Source of the DNA: Mycolicibacterium flavescens
Lineage (GTDB): Bacteria; Actinomycetota; Actinomycetes; Mycobacteriales; Mycobacteriaceae
Length of the DNA: 64,000 nucleotides
Direction: 5' to 3'
Assembly (NCBI GenBank): GCA_900637135.1
Contig: LR134353.1
Location: 3,348,001-3,412,000, forward strand
Position 1 is the stretch's first letter. Each line of letters begins with the position of its first letter. This document shows positions 19,175-27,042 of this stretch, in pieces. The notes below the pieces were generated by a model. That model made no database searches and was not told the origin of the DNA. It was given only the letters and a program-made list of their open reading frames with translations. The translations under genes were made by a program, and so were the position numbers.

Positions 19175-19429
19175 GTGGCCAACACCGAGGTGCAGCGACA
19201 CACCGGGGTGGACGTCGAAGACGTGCCGTCCGCCGAATGGGGCTGGTCGAAGGAAAACCCCAAGTTCTTCCACATCGGCGGCATCATCGCGGCGCTGTTC
19301 CTGCTCTCGCTCATCCACGGCAACCACACCGGGCGCGTCGAGGACATCTTCCTGGTCGGATTCGCCGTGCTGATCCTCGGCGCGGTCGCGCGCGACTGGT
19401 GGCTGCGTAAACGGGGCTGGATCCGCTAG
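19175..19429 (+). CDS. DUF2631 membrane protein (Rv2876-like)
   Basis: 84 residues from GTG 19175, with GAGGAG eight bases ahead. Two hydrophobic segments (about 33–47 and 57–72) are separated by a short loop [12 protein letters not shown], and the tail is basic ([12 protein letters not shown]). It matches the small mycobacterial DUF2631 protein Rv2876, which lies next to mpt70 in M. tuberculosis; here four accessory genes separate the two. Function unknown. The last four bases overlap the end of the convergent gene. Confidence 0.8.
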   Translation: MANTEVQRHTGVDVEDVPSAEWGWSKENPKFFHIGGIIAALFLLSLIHGNHTGRVEDIFLVGFAVLILGAVARDWWLRKRGWIR

Positions 19430-19977
19430 ACCGGATTCAGCGGCCGCAGGGAATCGACCCCCAGGTCGAACAACGTCTCCGTGACGTCCACACCACGCGT
19501 CAATCCGGCCGCGGCCAGGGCGTGTGCCTTGAACGCGCGGGCCGCGACACTCAGCCGGTGCTCGATCGTGTCGATGCGATCACCGTCACCCGGCCGGTCC
19601 TGACCCCAGGCCATCACCTCCACGCCGCGCTTCGCCAGCTCAACGACGCGGGTGCGGACCTGCGGATCGTCGCGCAGCAACGCCGTGCTGACCGCCAGCA
19701 CACCGTTGCGGGGCACGTCGCGCAGGACGGCCTCCGAGGTCTCGTCGACGGTGGCAGCACCCAGGATCGTCAGCGGCCGCTCGTCAGCGCAGTGCTCGAC
19801 CCAGACGTCGACATCCCATCCCGCCTGCGCCCGGTCGAACAGCCAGCCGCCGGCGGGCCCGATCACGTCGGCCAGGTCCGCCGCCAGCACCGTCAGGTGA
19901 TGGCGGTTGGCCGGGCCGTCGGCGGCCGAAGCACCGTCCACCGACACGACGTCGTCGGGAAAGGTTCGAGTTGCCAT
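19426..19977 (-). CDS. conserved actinobacterial protein, function unknown
   Basis: 183 residues from ATG 19977; the open frame extends upstream without a convincing start. I do not recognise a family. The middle contains alternating strands and helices ([41 protein letters not shown]) with a Rossmann-like rhythm, and the C-terminus is helical ([18 protein letters not shown]). No signal peptide, membrane segment or catalytic motif is seen. Its interest is positional: the shared operator motif at 20038–20063 lies 60 bases upstream, which makes it a possible member of the regulon of this region. Confidence 0.5.
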   Translation of the reverse strand: MATRTFPDDVVSVDGASAADGPANRHHLTVLAADLADVIGPAGGWLFDRAQAGWDVDVWVEHCADERPLTILGAATVDETSEAVLRDVPRNGVLAVSTALLRDDPQVRTRVVELAKRGVEVMAWGQDRPGDGDRIDTIEHRLSVAARAFKAHALAAAGLTRGVDVTETLFDLGVDSLRPLNPV

Positions 19978-20037
19978 AGTTCCTATCCGATCGGTCAGCG
20001 GCGCCGGTCGAGGGGCTGTCGCGGCGCCCCTAGAGCG

Positions 20038-20063
20038 TGACACTATTGTGGCGATCTGTAAAG
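20038..20063. promoter_or_regulatory. shared operator, copy 1
   Basis: TGACACT (20038–20044), 12 bases, TGTAAAG (20057–20063). Sixty bases upstream of the unknown minus-strand gene and just behind the WS/DGAT gene. This is one of six copies with identical spacing in 20–40 kb. Confidence 0.65.
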
Positions 20064-20083
20064 GTCCGAGGCTGCGGTGTAGG

Positions 20084-21511
20084 TCAATGCGATGCTGCGG
20101 CCAGCGGGAGGGCCGATGCCACGGTGGCCAACTCGCCGGGGAGCCCGGCCGCGCGGCGGATCTCGGCGAAGGACTCCAGCAGCGCGTCGGTGGCCTCATG
20201 CGGGTCATCGAGTGTGCGATCGTCGGTCAGCACCGAGATGGCGAGTTGGTCGACGTAGCTCCACACGGTGATGTTCATCCCGCTGCCGGTGACCACCGGG
20301 CCCACCGAGTAGATCTCGCTGAGCACACCGCCAGCGATGTGCCCGCGGTCGCGGGGCCCCGCCACGTTGGAGATGGTCAGGTTCATCACCGCGCCGGACT
20401 CCATCCGACGCGCCTGTAGCCGAAAGAATCTGGGTGCCAACGCCGGCGGCAGGTACGACATCCACGCCGGCAGCACCGCCGGCCCGAGCAGCTGGTGGCT
20501 CTCCTTGGCGATCCTGGTCGCCACTGCGGTGAGCCGGACCCGTTCGAGCGGGTCGGCGATGTGCACCGGCAGCGACGGCATCATGTAGGTGAACTCGTTG
20601 CCCGTCAACCGATCTGGCGAGGGATTGGTGCTGACCGGGACGCCGGCGATCAGCGGTGCGTCGGCGTGCCCGTCGTAGCGCAGCAGCAGCGTGCGCAGCG
20701 CCCCGGCCGCGGTGGCCAGCACGATGTCGTTGAGCGTCACACCCAGATGCCTGCCGGTCTCCTTGACTTCGGCCAACGACAGCGGGGCCGTCGCGAAGCG
20801 GCGTCCAGGGGACACGACGTGGTTGATGAAGGTCTGCGGCGGGGCGAAGCTGCGGGCCAGGTCGGGATGGCGGCCGCGCTCCTTGGCGCGCTTGCGCACC
20901 CGGGCGACACCCGCGGCCGTCTCGTTGACGAGCCTGGGGAGTCGGCGGATGAGGTGCGCGTGGTCGCGGCCCGCGGCCTTGACCAGCTGCGCGGTGCTGC
21001 GCATCGCGGGATCGGCGACGGCGCGAACGGGCGTCGGCGTCTCGTCCTCCAAGGCCTTGGCCAATTGGTTGGCCGAGGCCACGCCGTCGGCCAGCACGTG
21101 ATGAACCTTGTGGATGATCGCGACGCGCCCGTCGGCCAGCCCCTCGGCGACGTACATCTCCCACAATGGCCGGCTGCGGTCCAGCGGCGTGCTGGCGATC
21201 TGGCCGATCAGGTCGTCGAGTTCGCGCCGTCCACCCGGCGGCGCGACGTGTGCTCGCCGCAGGTGGTAGTCGAGGTCGATGTCATGGTTCTCCCACCACA
21301 TCGGATGGTGCAGCCGCAGCGGGATGTCGACGAGTTGGTAGCGCAGTGCCGACAGCGCGAGCAGGCGCGGATAGGCGACCTCCCGCAGCATGTCGAAGCT
21401 GTAGTTCTCGACGCCCGACACGTCGAGGATGCCGATCTTGAGGGTGTGCATGTGGACCTCGGGCGTCTCGCTGTACAGCATCAACGCGTCCACGCCGTTG
21501 AGTCGCTTCAT
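20084..21511 (-). CDS. wax ester synthase/diacylglycerol acyltransferase (WS/DGAT)
   Basis: 475 residues from ATG 21511 (MKRLNGVDALMLYSE is the usual family start; an ATG at 21523 would add four residues). The catalytic motif HHxxxDG is present as H137-H138-V-L-A-D142-G143, and PLWEMYV lies before it. The enzyme joins a fatty acyl-CoA to an alcohol or diacylglycerol for storage lipid. A weak copy of the shared operator motif lies in the divergent gap with the DUF427 gene. Mycobacteria carry many paralogues, so the acceptor cannot be told from sequence. Confidence 0.9.
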   Translation of the reverse strand: MKRLNGVDALMLYSETPEVHMHTLKIGILDVSGVENYSFDMLREVAYPRLLALSALRYQLVDIPLRLHHPMWWENHDIDLDYHLRRAHVAPPGGRRELDDLIGQIASTPLDRSRPLWEMYVAEGLADGRVAIIHKVHHVLADGVASANQLAKALEDETPTPVRAVADPAMRSTAQLVKAAGRDHAHLIRRLPRLVNETAAGVARVRKRAKERGRHPDLARSFAPPQTFINHVVSPGRRFATAPLSLAEVKETGRHLGVTLNDIVLATAAGALRTLLLRYDGHADAPLIAGVPVSTNPSPDRLTGNEFTYMMPSLPVHIADPLERVRLTAVATRIAKESHQLLGPAVLPAWMSYLPPALAPRFFRLQARRMESGAVMNLTISNVAGPRDRGHIAGGVLSEIYSVGPVVTGSGMNITVWSYVDQLAISVLTDDRTLDDPHEATDALLESFAEIRRAAGLPGELATVASALPLAAASH

Positions 21512-21592
21512 ACCTCCCCGCATCCCCCTCGCCCAGCCGACGCCTACCGGTTTCCCAATCGTGCTCCTTCTCAAGCGCGTTCGGTCAAGAGG

Positions 21593-21618
21593 TGACGATC
21601 TGCCCGAAATTTGTCAGG
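21593..21618. promoter_or_regulatory. weak copy of the shared operator
   Basis: TGACGAT (21593–21599), 12 bases, TGTCAGG (21612–21618): same geometry as the strong copies, with five-base inverted arms TGACG/TGTCA bearing one mismatch. It lies between divergent WS/DGAT and DUF427 genes, eight bases before the DUF427 ATG. Confidence 0.4.
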
Positions 21619-21626
21619 CTGACGGC

Positions 21627-22310
21627 ATGACCCTCGTCGCCGCCCGCGGACCGCTGAGCAACGATCCGGCCGGCTGGTTCACGCCCCCGCTGCCCGACGA
21701 CGTGGTGTTCGTCGAACCTCATCCGCGCCGCGTGCAGGCCCTGCGCGGCGGTCGCACGGTGCTCGACACCGAGCGGGCGTTGATGGTGCATCGGCGCGAC
21801 CATCCGCTCAGCTACGCCTTTCCCGTCGACGAGGTCGGCGACCTTCCGAGTGAGCCGGTGGTCGAGGCGCCCGGATACGTCCGCGTGCCGTGGGACGCCG
21901 TCGACACCTGGCTCGAGGAAGGCCGCACGCTCGTGCACTATCCGCCCAACCCTTACCACCGCGTGGACTGCCGTCCGACGCACCGCGCGCTGCGGGTGAC
22001 GGTGGCGGGTCAGGCACTGGTCGACACGGCCGAGACGGTGATCGTGTTCGAGACGTCGCTGGAGCCGCGCCTCTACGTCGACCCGTCGCACGTGCGAACC
22101 GACCTGCTGCGGCCGTCGCCGACCACCACCTACTGCAACTACAAGGGCTACGCGTCGTACTGGTCGGCCGTCGTCGGCGACACGGTGGTCGAGGACGTCG
22201 CGTGGAGTTATCCGGAACCGCCGCCCGAGACGCTGCCGATTGCGGGTTTCTTGAGCTTCGACCCGGAGCGCGTCGAGATGTCGGCCGAACTGCCCTCACC
22301 CGACCGATAA
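21627..22310 (+). CDS. DUF427 domain protein
   Basis: 227 residues from ATG 21627. Two copies of the DUF427 beta-fold can be seen: about 35–110 (RRVQALRGGRTVLDTERALMV) and 130–215 (RALRVTVAGQALVDTAETVIVFE), the second with TTYCNYKGYASYWSA, which is the family signature. Function unknown; DUF427 proteins are common in actinobacteria and look like small-molecule binders. It is divergent from WS/DGAT and convergent with an LLM gene, and a long hairpin separates its end from the latter. Confidence 0.8.
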   Translation: MTLVAARGPLSNDPAGWFTPPLPDDVVFVEPHPRRVQALRGGRTVLDTERALMVHRRDHPLSYAFPVDEVGDLPSEPVVEAPGYVRVPWDAVDTWLEEGRTLVHYPPNPYHRVDCRPTHRALRVTVAGQALVDTAETVIVFETSLEPRLYVDPSHVRTDLLRPSPTTTYCNYKGYASYWSAVVGDTVVEDVAWSYPEPPPETLPIAGFLSFDPERVEMSAELPSPDR

Positions 22311-22317
22311 CCCCCGC

Positions 22318-22378
22318 GCCGAAACTGAATCTGTGCTCGATATTCCGCCGAAATTTCGCACAGAAGTTCAGATTCGGC
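22318..22378. terminator. long bidirectional hairpin between DUF427 and LLM genes
   Basis: Left arm 22318–22336 and right arm 22358–22378 pair over about 18 bases, with one mismatch and a two-base bulge (GCCGAA…TCTGTGC against GCACAGA…TTCGGC). It lies in the convergent gap, eight bases after one stop and eight before the other. Confidence 0.75.
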
Positions 22379-22386
22379 GACCGTAG

Positions 22387-23304
22387 CTAGGCTTTGGCGA
22401 TCACCGACTCCCCGAACCGCTCGATGGTGTCGAGCACGTGCGCGAGGCTGTCGCCGGGAAGACCGACCTGAACCCATGTCACCCCGATCCCGGCCAGCTT
22501 CTCCAAGCCGGACAGGTACGCATCGGCGTTGAAGTCATCGCCGCCGGGGCTGCCGCCGTCGGGGTTAGTGAACGTGACGTCGATGCGCGCCCAGTCGCGT
22601 CCCGCCTCGTCGAAGCGTCGGCGAAGGTCCTCGACGCCGGAGGTCAGTGCGTCCACGTCCATCGGTGCCGTGCGCGCGGTCTGGGCCAGTACGGCCGGTG
22701 CGGGGAACGGGCACCACCCGTCGCCGTAGGCGACGACGCGTTTGCGGGCGGCGCCGGTGTTGCCGCCGATCCAGATGGGGGGGTGGGGATCGGTGACGGG
22801 CCGCGGGTGCGCGGTGATCCCACTGGCGGTGAAGTGGCGGCCCGAGTACGAGAAGTCGTCGGTGGTCCAGATGCCGCGGATCACCTCCAGCGCCTCCTCG
22901 AACAGGGCGGCGCGCTCTTCGAAATCGACCCCGAGCGCGGCGAATTCGCGTTTCAGGTAGCCGACCCCCACACCGAGCGTGAACCGTCCCTCCGACAACA
23001 GGTCCAGGGTGGCACCGGCCTTGGCGACCACGAACGGATTGCGGTACGGCAGCACGACGATGTTGGGGATGAGCCGCAGCGTGGTCGTGGTCGCGGCCGC
23101 ATAACCCATGGCCACGAACGGGTCCACCGCGTCGTGGCCGCCGGCGTTCAGCCAGCGCTCAGTCGGCGCAGGGTGGTCGGTGAAACCGAAGCCGTGAAAC
23201 CCCGCGGCCTCGGCGGCGGCTGCGACCGTCGCGATTCCCCTGCCGGTGACCAACTCCGGGTTGTACGGATGGGTGTGCATCGGGTGGGTGAAGGTGAACC
23301 GCAT
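22387..23304 (-). CDS. LLM-class F420-dependent oxidoreductase
   Basis: 305 residues, luciferase-like TIM barrel: GFHGFGFTDHPAPTERW near residue 35, LSEGRFTLGVGVGYLKREFAALGVDFEERA in the middle, HPPIWIGGNTGAARKRVVAYGDGWCPF later. It belongs to the F420-dependent group common in mycobacteria. Its ATG is divergent from a second LLM gene, and the 100-base gap holds a perfect inverted repeat (23325–23350), so the two are probably co-regulated. Confidence 0.85.
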   Translation of the reverse strand: MRFTFTHPMHTHPYNPELVTGRGIATVAAAAEAAGFHGFGFTDHPAPTERWLNAGGHDAVDPFVAMGYAAATTTTLRLIPNIVVLPYRNPFVVAKAGATLDLLSEGRFTLGVGVGYLKREFAALGVDFEERAALFEEALEVIRGIWTTDDFSYSGRHFTASGITAHPRPVTDPHPPIWIGGNTGAARKRVVAYGDGWCPFPAPAVLAQTARTAPMDVDALTSGVEDLRRRFDEAGRDWARIDVTFTNPDGGSPGGDDFNADAYLSGLEKLAGIGVTWVQVGLPGDSLAHVLDTIERFGESVIAKA

Positions 23305-23324
23305 GTCTTTGTGTCCCGTCTAGA

Positions 23325-23350
23325 ACATTCTTCTCGTTTTCCGAGAATGT
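23325..23350. promoter_or_regulatory. inverted repeat between divergent LLM genes
   Basis: Perfect 7-bp arms ACATTCT (23325–23331) and AGAATGT (23344–23350) with a 12-base spacer. It lies 20 bases from one start and 55 from the other. It has the same 7-12-7 geometry as the shared operator but a different sequence, so a different regulator is likely. Confidence 0.5.
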
Positions 23351-23405
23351 CGTTACCATGCGAACCGCGGAAAGTACAGCTTCCACAGCGAGGGGAACTG
23401 CGGAC

Positions 23406-24335
23406 ATGGGCAAGCCCGAGATCGGCGTGTACCTGCCTCAGATGGGCTTCACCTACGGGCAGATGCTGGATCGCACCCGGCGCTGCGAGCAACTCGGCAT
23501 CGACTCGCTGTGGCTCTACGACCATCTCTACGGCCCGGGCGTTCCGGACTATCCGTCGCTGGAGGCGTGGACGCTGGCCACCGCGCTGCTCAGCAACACC
23601 GAACGCATCCGCGTCGGACACATGGTGCTGTGCAACCAGTTTCGCCATCCCGCGGTGCTGGCCAAGATGGTCACCACACTCGACCAGATCTCGGCCGGCC
23701 GCCTGCAACTCGGGCTCGGCAGCGGGTCGATCGAGGACGAGCACAACCGGGTGGGGCTGCCGTGGGGGTCGTTTCGCGAGCGTTCCGAACGCCTCGGCGA
23801 GACGCTGGAGATCCTGACCCAGGCCTTCGCCGAGGAGCGAATCGACTTCAGCGGCAGCCACTTCACCGTCACGGACTTCCCCGTCAAGCCCGGTCCTGTG
23901 CAGCAGAGGCCGCCCATCGTGGTCGGCGGTGTCGGCGAGAAGTACACGCTGCCGTTGGTCGCGCGCTACGCCGACGTCTGGAACGTGCCGACGTACGCAC
24001 TGGGGGAACTGCAGCACAAGGTGTCGGTGCTGCGTGCCATCTGTGAGGACGTCGGCCGGGATGCGTCGAGCATCGTGCTGTCGGTCGAGGCGGTGATGGC
24101 ACTGGCACCCGACGACGCGTCGCTGCCGGATGTGAAGCGGCTAGCCGAGAAGCGTTTCGGCGCACCGGCATTCGGGCTCACCGAAGGCGGCCTGATGGGG
24201 ACGCCGTCCGCCGTCGTCGACCGGCTGCACGAACTGCACGAACTCGGTTTCGGCCAGATTGTGCTGTTCACCCACGATCGCGCGTCCGACCAGACGTTGG
24301 ACCTGCTGGCCGGCGAGGTGATCGCACGGCTCTAA
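23406..24335 (+). CDS. LLM-class F420-dependent oxidoreductase
   Basis: 309 residues from ATG 23406 (MGKPEIGVYLPQMGFTYGQ); the open frame begins earlier, but that part lies in the intergenic gap. LLM hallmarks: IDSLWLYDHLYGPG, ISAGRLQLGLGSGSIEDEHNRVGLPWGSFRERSERL, RPPIVVGGVGEKYTLPLVARYADVWNVP. A different LLM subgroup from its divergent neighbour. The C-terminus overlaps the end of the convergent acyl-CoA dehydrogenase gene by four bases. Substrate unknown. Confidence 0.85.
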   Translation: MGKPEIGVYLPQMGFTYGQMLDRTRRCEQLGIDSLWLYDHLYGPGVPDYPSLEAWTLATALLSNTERIRVGHMVLCNQFRHPAVLAKMVTTLDQISAGRLQLGLGSGSIEDEHNRVGLPWGSFRERSERLGETLEILTQAFAEERIDFSGSHFTVTDFPVKPGPVQQRPPIVVGGVGEKYTLPLVARYADVWNVPTYALGELQHKVSVLRAICEDVGRDASSIVLSVEAVMALAPDDASLPDVKRLAEKRFGAPAFGLTEGGLMGTPSAVVDRLHELHELGFGQIVLFTHDRASDQTLDLLAGEVIARL

Positions 24336-25495
24336 GCGGGCCGCTTCGCCGGTGGCGAGTAGTTCGGCCTGCCGAGCCCGAGTGCGTGCTGGGCGATCAT
24401 GTTGCGGAACACTTCCAGCGTGCCGCCGTAGATACCGGCGGGTCCGGCCAGGCGGAAGGCGTACTCGACTCCCCCGTCCCCCGCCGCGCCCTCGGCGCCG
24501 GTCGGCAAGCTTCCTGCGGCGCCTACCAGATCCATCAGATCCGGTGCGACGTCGCGCATCGTCTGCGCGTTGGCCACCCGGCCGAACATTTCCGGCGTGC
24601 TCATCGCCGCCTCGATCCTGGCGATAGCGCGGCCGAGGCGATACCGCGCCGAATCCTCCTCGCCGACAACGGCGGCGATGTGGTCGACCGCCTCGGCGAG
24701 CAGTAGCAGGTGCTCGGTCATCGTCGCCAGTTTCTGCAGACCCTGGTCGTCGCGTTCGATGGTGCCGTGCTCGGCGTTGAGCGCCTCGCGCAACACCGAC
24801 CAGCCGCCGTTGACGGCGCCGACGCGGTACTTGTCGTCGACGCGGACGTCGCTGTAGTAGGTGATGTTGGTGCGGTCGCCGTCGACGGTGCGGATCGGCT
24901 GGATCTCAATGCCCGGCGAGGAGAGCGGCACCAGGAACATCGTCAGGCTCTGGTGTTTCGGCGCGGCGGGGTCGGTATTGGTGATCAGGAAGACGTAGTG
25001 CGCGTTGTGAGCGTTCGATGTGAACATCTTGGAGCCGTTGACCACCCAGGCGTTGCCGTCGCGTACCGCCCGGGTCTTGCAGGTCGCGACGTCCGAGCCG
25101 CCCTCGGGTTCGGTGTAGCCCAAGCAGAGCCGGTAGTGCCCCGAGAGTACCTTCTGGAGTATCTCCTGCTTCAGTTCCTCGGAGCCGAACTGCTGCAGGC
25201 TTCGTGCCACCATCATCGTCGTCGGCCAGTGGAACCACGGTGCGTGCGAGCGCCCGATCTCCAGCTCCCAGATCCGTCGGCGAATGGCGTTGAACCCGCC
25301 TTCGGCCTCGGAGTTGAAGTCCGCGGCGAGGTATCCGCGCGCGGCGAGCGCCAGATGGACACCCTCGTCGAAGTTCTCGCCGGTTTCGCGGTCCCGCTGG
25401 ATGACCTCGTCGGTGACGACGGAGCGCAGGAAGTCCCGGAGCTCGTCCTGAAACGCCCTGTCGTCCTCGCTCAGCTGCACGCGGGAGAAGTCCAC
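24332..25495 (-). CDS. acyl-CoA dehydrogenase family protein
   Basis: 387 residues. Order of family features: helical N-terminus (LSEDDRAFQDELRDFLRS), the FAD-binding CLGYTEPEGGSDVATCKTRAV near residue 130, WVVNGSKMFTSNAHNAHYVFLI, and a C-terminal FAD-dimer region ending in GIYGGTLEVFRNMIAQHALGLGRP. I do not see the usual Glu base region clearly. It could oxidise an acyl-CoA or be a relative acting on a bulky CoA ester. Its ATG lies ten bases from the shared operator at 25506, with SRPBCC on the other side. Confidence 0.88.
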   Translation of the reverse strand: MDFSRVQLSEDDRAFQDELRDFLRSVVTDEVIQRDRETGENFDEGVHLALAARGYLAADFNSEAEGGFNAIRRRIWELEIGRSHAPWFHWPTTMMVARSLQQFGSEELKQEILQKVLSGHYRLCLGYTEPEGGSDVATCKTRAVRDGNAWVVNGSKMFTSNAHNAHYVFLITNTDPAAPKHQSLTMFLVPLSSPGIEIQPIRTVDGDRTNITYYSDVRVDDKYRVGAVNGGWSVLREALNAEHGTIERDDQGLQKLATMTEHLLLLAEAVDHIAAVVGEEDSARYRLGRAIARIEAAMSTPEMFGRVANAQTMRDVAPDLMDLVGAAGSLPTGAEGAAGDGGVEYAFRLAGPAGIYGGTLEVFRNMIAQHALGLGRPNYSPPAKRPA

Positions 25496-25505
25496 CTGGA
25501 CACCG

Positions 25506-25531
25506 TGACACTATTGCGGTTAGTTGTAAAG
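25506..25531. promoter_or_regulatory. shared operator, copy 2
   Basis: TGACACT (25506–25512), 12 bases, TGTAAAG (25525–25531). It sits between the divergent acyl-CoA dehydrogenase (start ten bases to the left) and SRPBCC genes. Confidence 0.75.
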
Positions 25532-25563
25532 TCTTGAGCGGTTCATCCACGGAAGGCAGCACA

Positions 25564-26034
25564 TTGGGCATCGTCACCACCAGTTCGGAGACCGCCTTTC
25601 GACACCCGGCGGAGACGATCTATGACTTCGTGACCAACCCGACGAACTGGCCCAAGACGTATCCCACCAGCGCCCACATCGGCGGACTGCCTGAGCACCT
25701 GCCGTTGCGCGTCGGCGACACCTGGACCGAGACCGGTCCCGACGGGAACCGCATCTTCACCTGGCACCTGGCCGTCGCCGCGCGCCCGACGATATGGGTC
25801 TTCACCTCGGTCGGCCGGCTCGGTCATGACAGCGACGGCAACGGCGGCATGGAGGGCCGCATCACCGTCGAGTACCACTTCACCCGGCCGGGCGAGGACA
25901 TCACACTGTTCACCCGGACGATGACGGTCGAGGCCCCCAAGCACGCCCCGATGCCCGACGGTTTCTTCCGGGCGGTCAACCCGGCACACATCGACGCCTA
26001 CCACTCCGCGATCGCCCGCGAACTCACCTCGTAA
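25564..26034 (+). CDS. SRPBCC-family protein
   Basis: 156 residues from TTG 25564, chosen because GGAAGG lies seven bases ahead; a TTG at 25534 is the alternative but directly abuts the operator. The fold is START/SRPBCC: AFRHPAETIYDFVTNPTNWPKTYP, then a beta-sheet (LRVGDTWTETGPDGNRIFTWHLAV) and a closing helix NPAHIDAYHSAIARELTS. Such proteins bind hydrophobic ligands, some with catalysis. With an operator shared with an acyl-CoA dehydrogenase, it may carry or process an intermediate of the same pathway. Confidence 0.75.
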   Translation: MGIVTTSSETAFRHPAETIYDFVTNPTNWPKTYPTSAHIGGLPEHLPLRVGDTWTETGPDGNRIFTWHLAVAARPTIWVFTSVGRLGHDSDGNGGMEGRITVEYHFTRPGEDITLFTRTMTVEAPKHAPMPDGFFRAVNPAHIDAYHSAIARELTS

Positions 26035-26054
26035 AAAACCCCCCGCGAGCGACC

Positions 26055-26104
26055 GTGTCTGCACACGACACGCCGCCATGTCACGACAATTTGTGGACAC
26101 TCGC
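26055..26104. terminator. weak hairpins between SRPBCC and esterase genes
   Basis: A small perfect hairpin GTGTC-N7-GACAC (26055–26071), and a second GACAC-TCGC (26096–26104) that can pair with GCGA…GTGTC to the left with a bulge. Convergent gap of 89 bases; nothing else seen in it. Confidence 0.35.
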
Positions 26105-26123
26105 CGCCGGTGAGCGTCCGTAC

Positions 26124-27038
26124 TCAGCTGCCGTGCAACGCGCGCCGCAACGCCGCGCCCTGCAGTTCGAACAGCCGGATGCTGGTGTCCCACTCGGGAA
26201 GCAGCGAGTCGAACCCGTGACAGGTGCCCGGAAACACGTGCAGTTCGGTCGCAACGCCGGCGCGCATCAGCCGCAGCGCATACTCCACCGCTTCGTCACG
26301 CAACGGGTCGAGCTCTGAGCAACTGATGAAAGCGTCTGCCACACCGGACAAGTCGGCCGAGCGGGCCGGAACCGCGGATGCATCGGCGGCCGTATCGCCC
26401 AGGTAGTGCCGCCACATCATCTCGGTGGCGGGCCCGTCGAAGCCCGGCGTCGTAGTGAACTCCGTCTTCGATTCGGTGGGCCGGTCGTCGAGCACCGGTT
26501 GGTGCAGCAGCTGAAACACCACCGGCGGCGCCGACGAGTCCGCCGAACGTTGCGCGAGTCCTGCCGCCAGCGCGCCGCCTGCGCTGCTTCCCGCGACCGC
26601 CAACCTGGTGGCGTCGAGTCCGAGTTCGGTCGCGCACTCGACCGTCCAGTTCAGCACGGCCAGCACGTCCTCGAGCGCCGCAGGGAAGGGATTCTCAGGC
26701 GCCAGCCGGTAGTCGACCGAAAGCACCGTACAACCGGCGCGCCTGGCCAGCTCGACGCACTGCAGGTGGTCGGTGTCGAGATTGCCCAATACGAACGCCC
26801 CGGCGTGACAGTAGATCACCGCCGGCGACGGTGCGGCCGCGCCGCGGTATATCCGCACCGGAACCGAGTGCGCCACCCGCTCTTCGATCTCGACGACGAT
26901 GTCGTTGACCGCCCTGGCCGTTTCGGCGCGGCGCTGGTTGAGCGAATCGCGCACGACGCCGAGCAGTCCTGGCGACAGGTCGGTGCGGGCCTCCGCCAGG
27001 TGGCGCAGCGCGGGGTCGAGCCGCTCGGTGATGGTCAC
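26124..27038 (-). CDS. alpha/beta hydrolase, HSL-type esterase
   Basis: 304 residues, hormone-sensitive-lipase family. The oxyanion motif is altered: YCHAGAFVLG instead of HGGG. The nucleophile elbow is intact, GSSAGG (near residue 153). Acid in SELDPLRDEAVEY and histidine in PGTCHGFDS near the end complete the triad. It starts four bases after the monooxygenase stop and is the last gene of the seven-gene operon. It could hydrolyse the ester or lactone made by the Baeyer-Villiger-type enzyme before it. Confidence 0.85.
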   Translation of the reverse strand: MTITERLDPALRHLAEARTDLSPGLLGVVRDSLNQRRAETARAVNDIVVEIEERVAHSVPVRIYRGAAAPSPAVIYCHAGAFVLGNLDTDHLQCVELARRAGCTVLSVDYRLAPENPFPAALEDVLAVLNWTVECATELGLDATRLAVAGSSAGGALAAGLAQRSADSSAPPVVFQLLHQPVLDDRPTESKTEFTTTPGFDGPATEMMWRHYLGDTAADASAVPARSADLSGVADAFISCSELDPLRDEAVEYALRLMRAGVATELHVFPGTCHGFDSLLPEWDTSIRLFELQGAALRRALHGS

Positions 27039-27042
27039 GACG

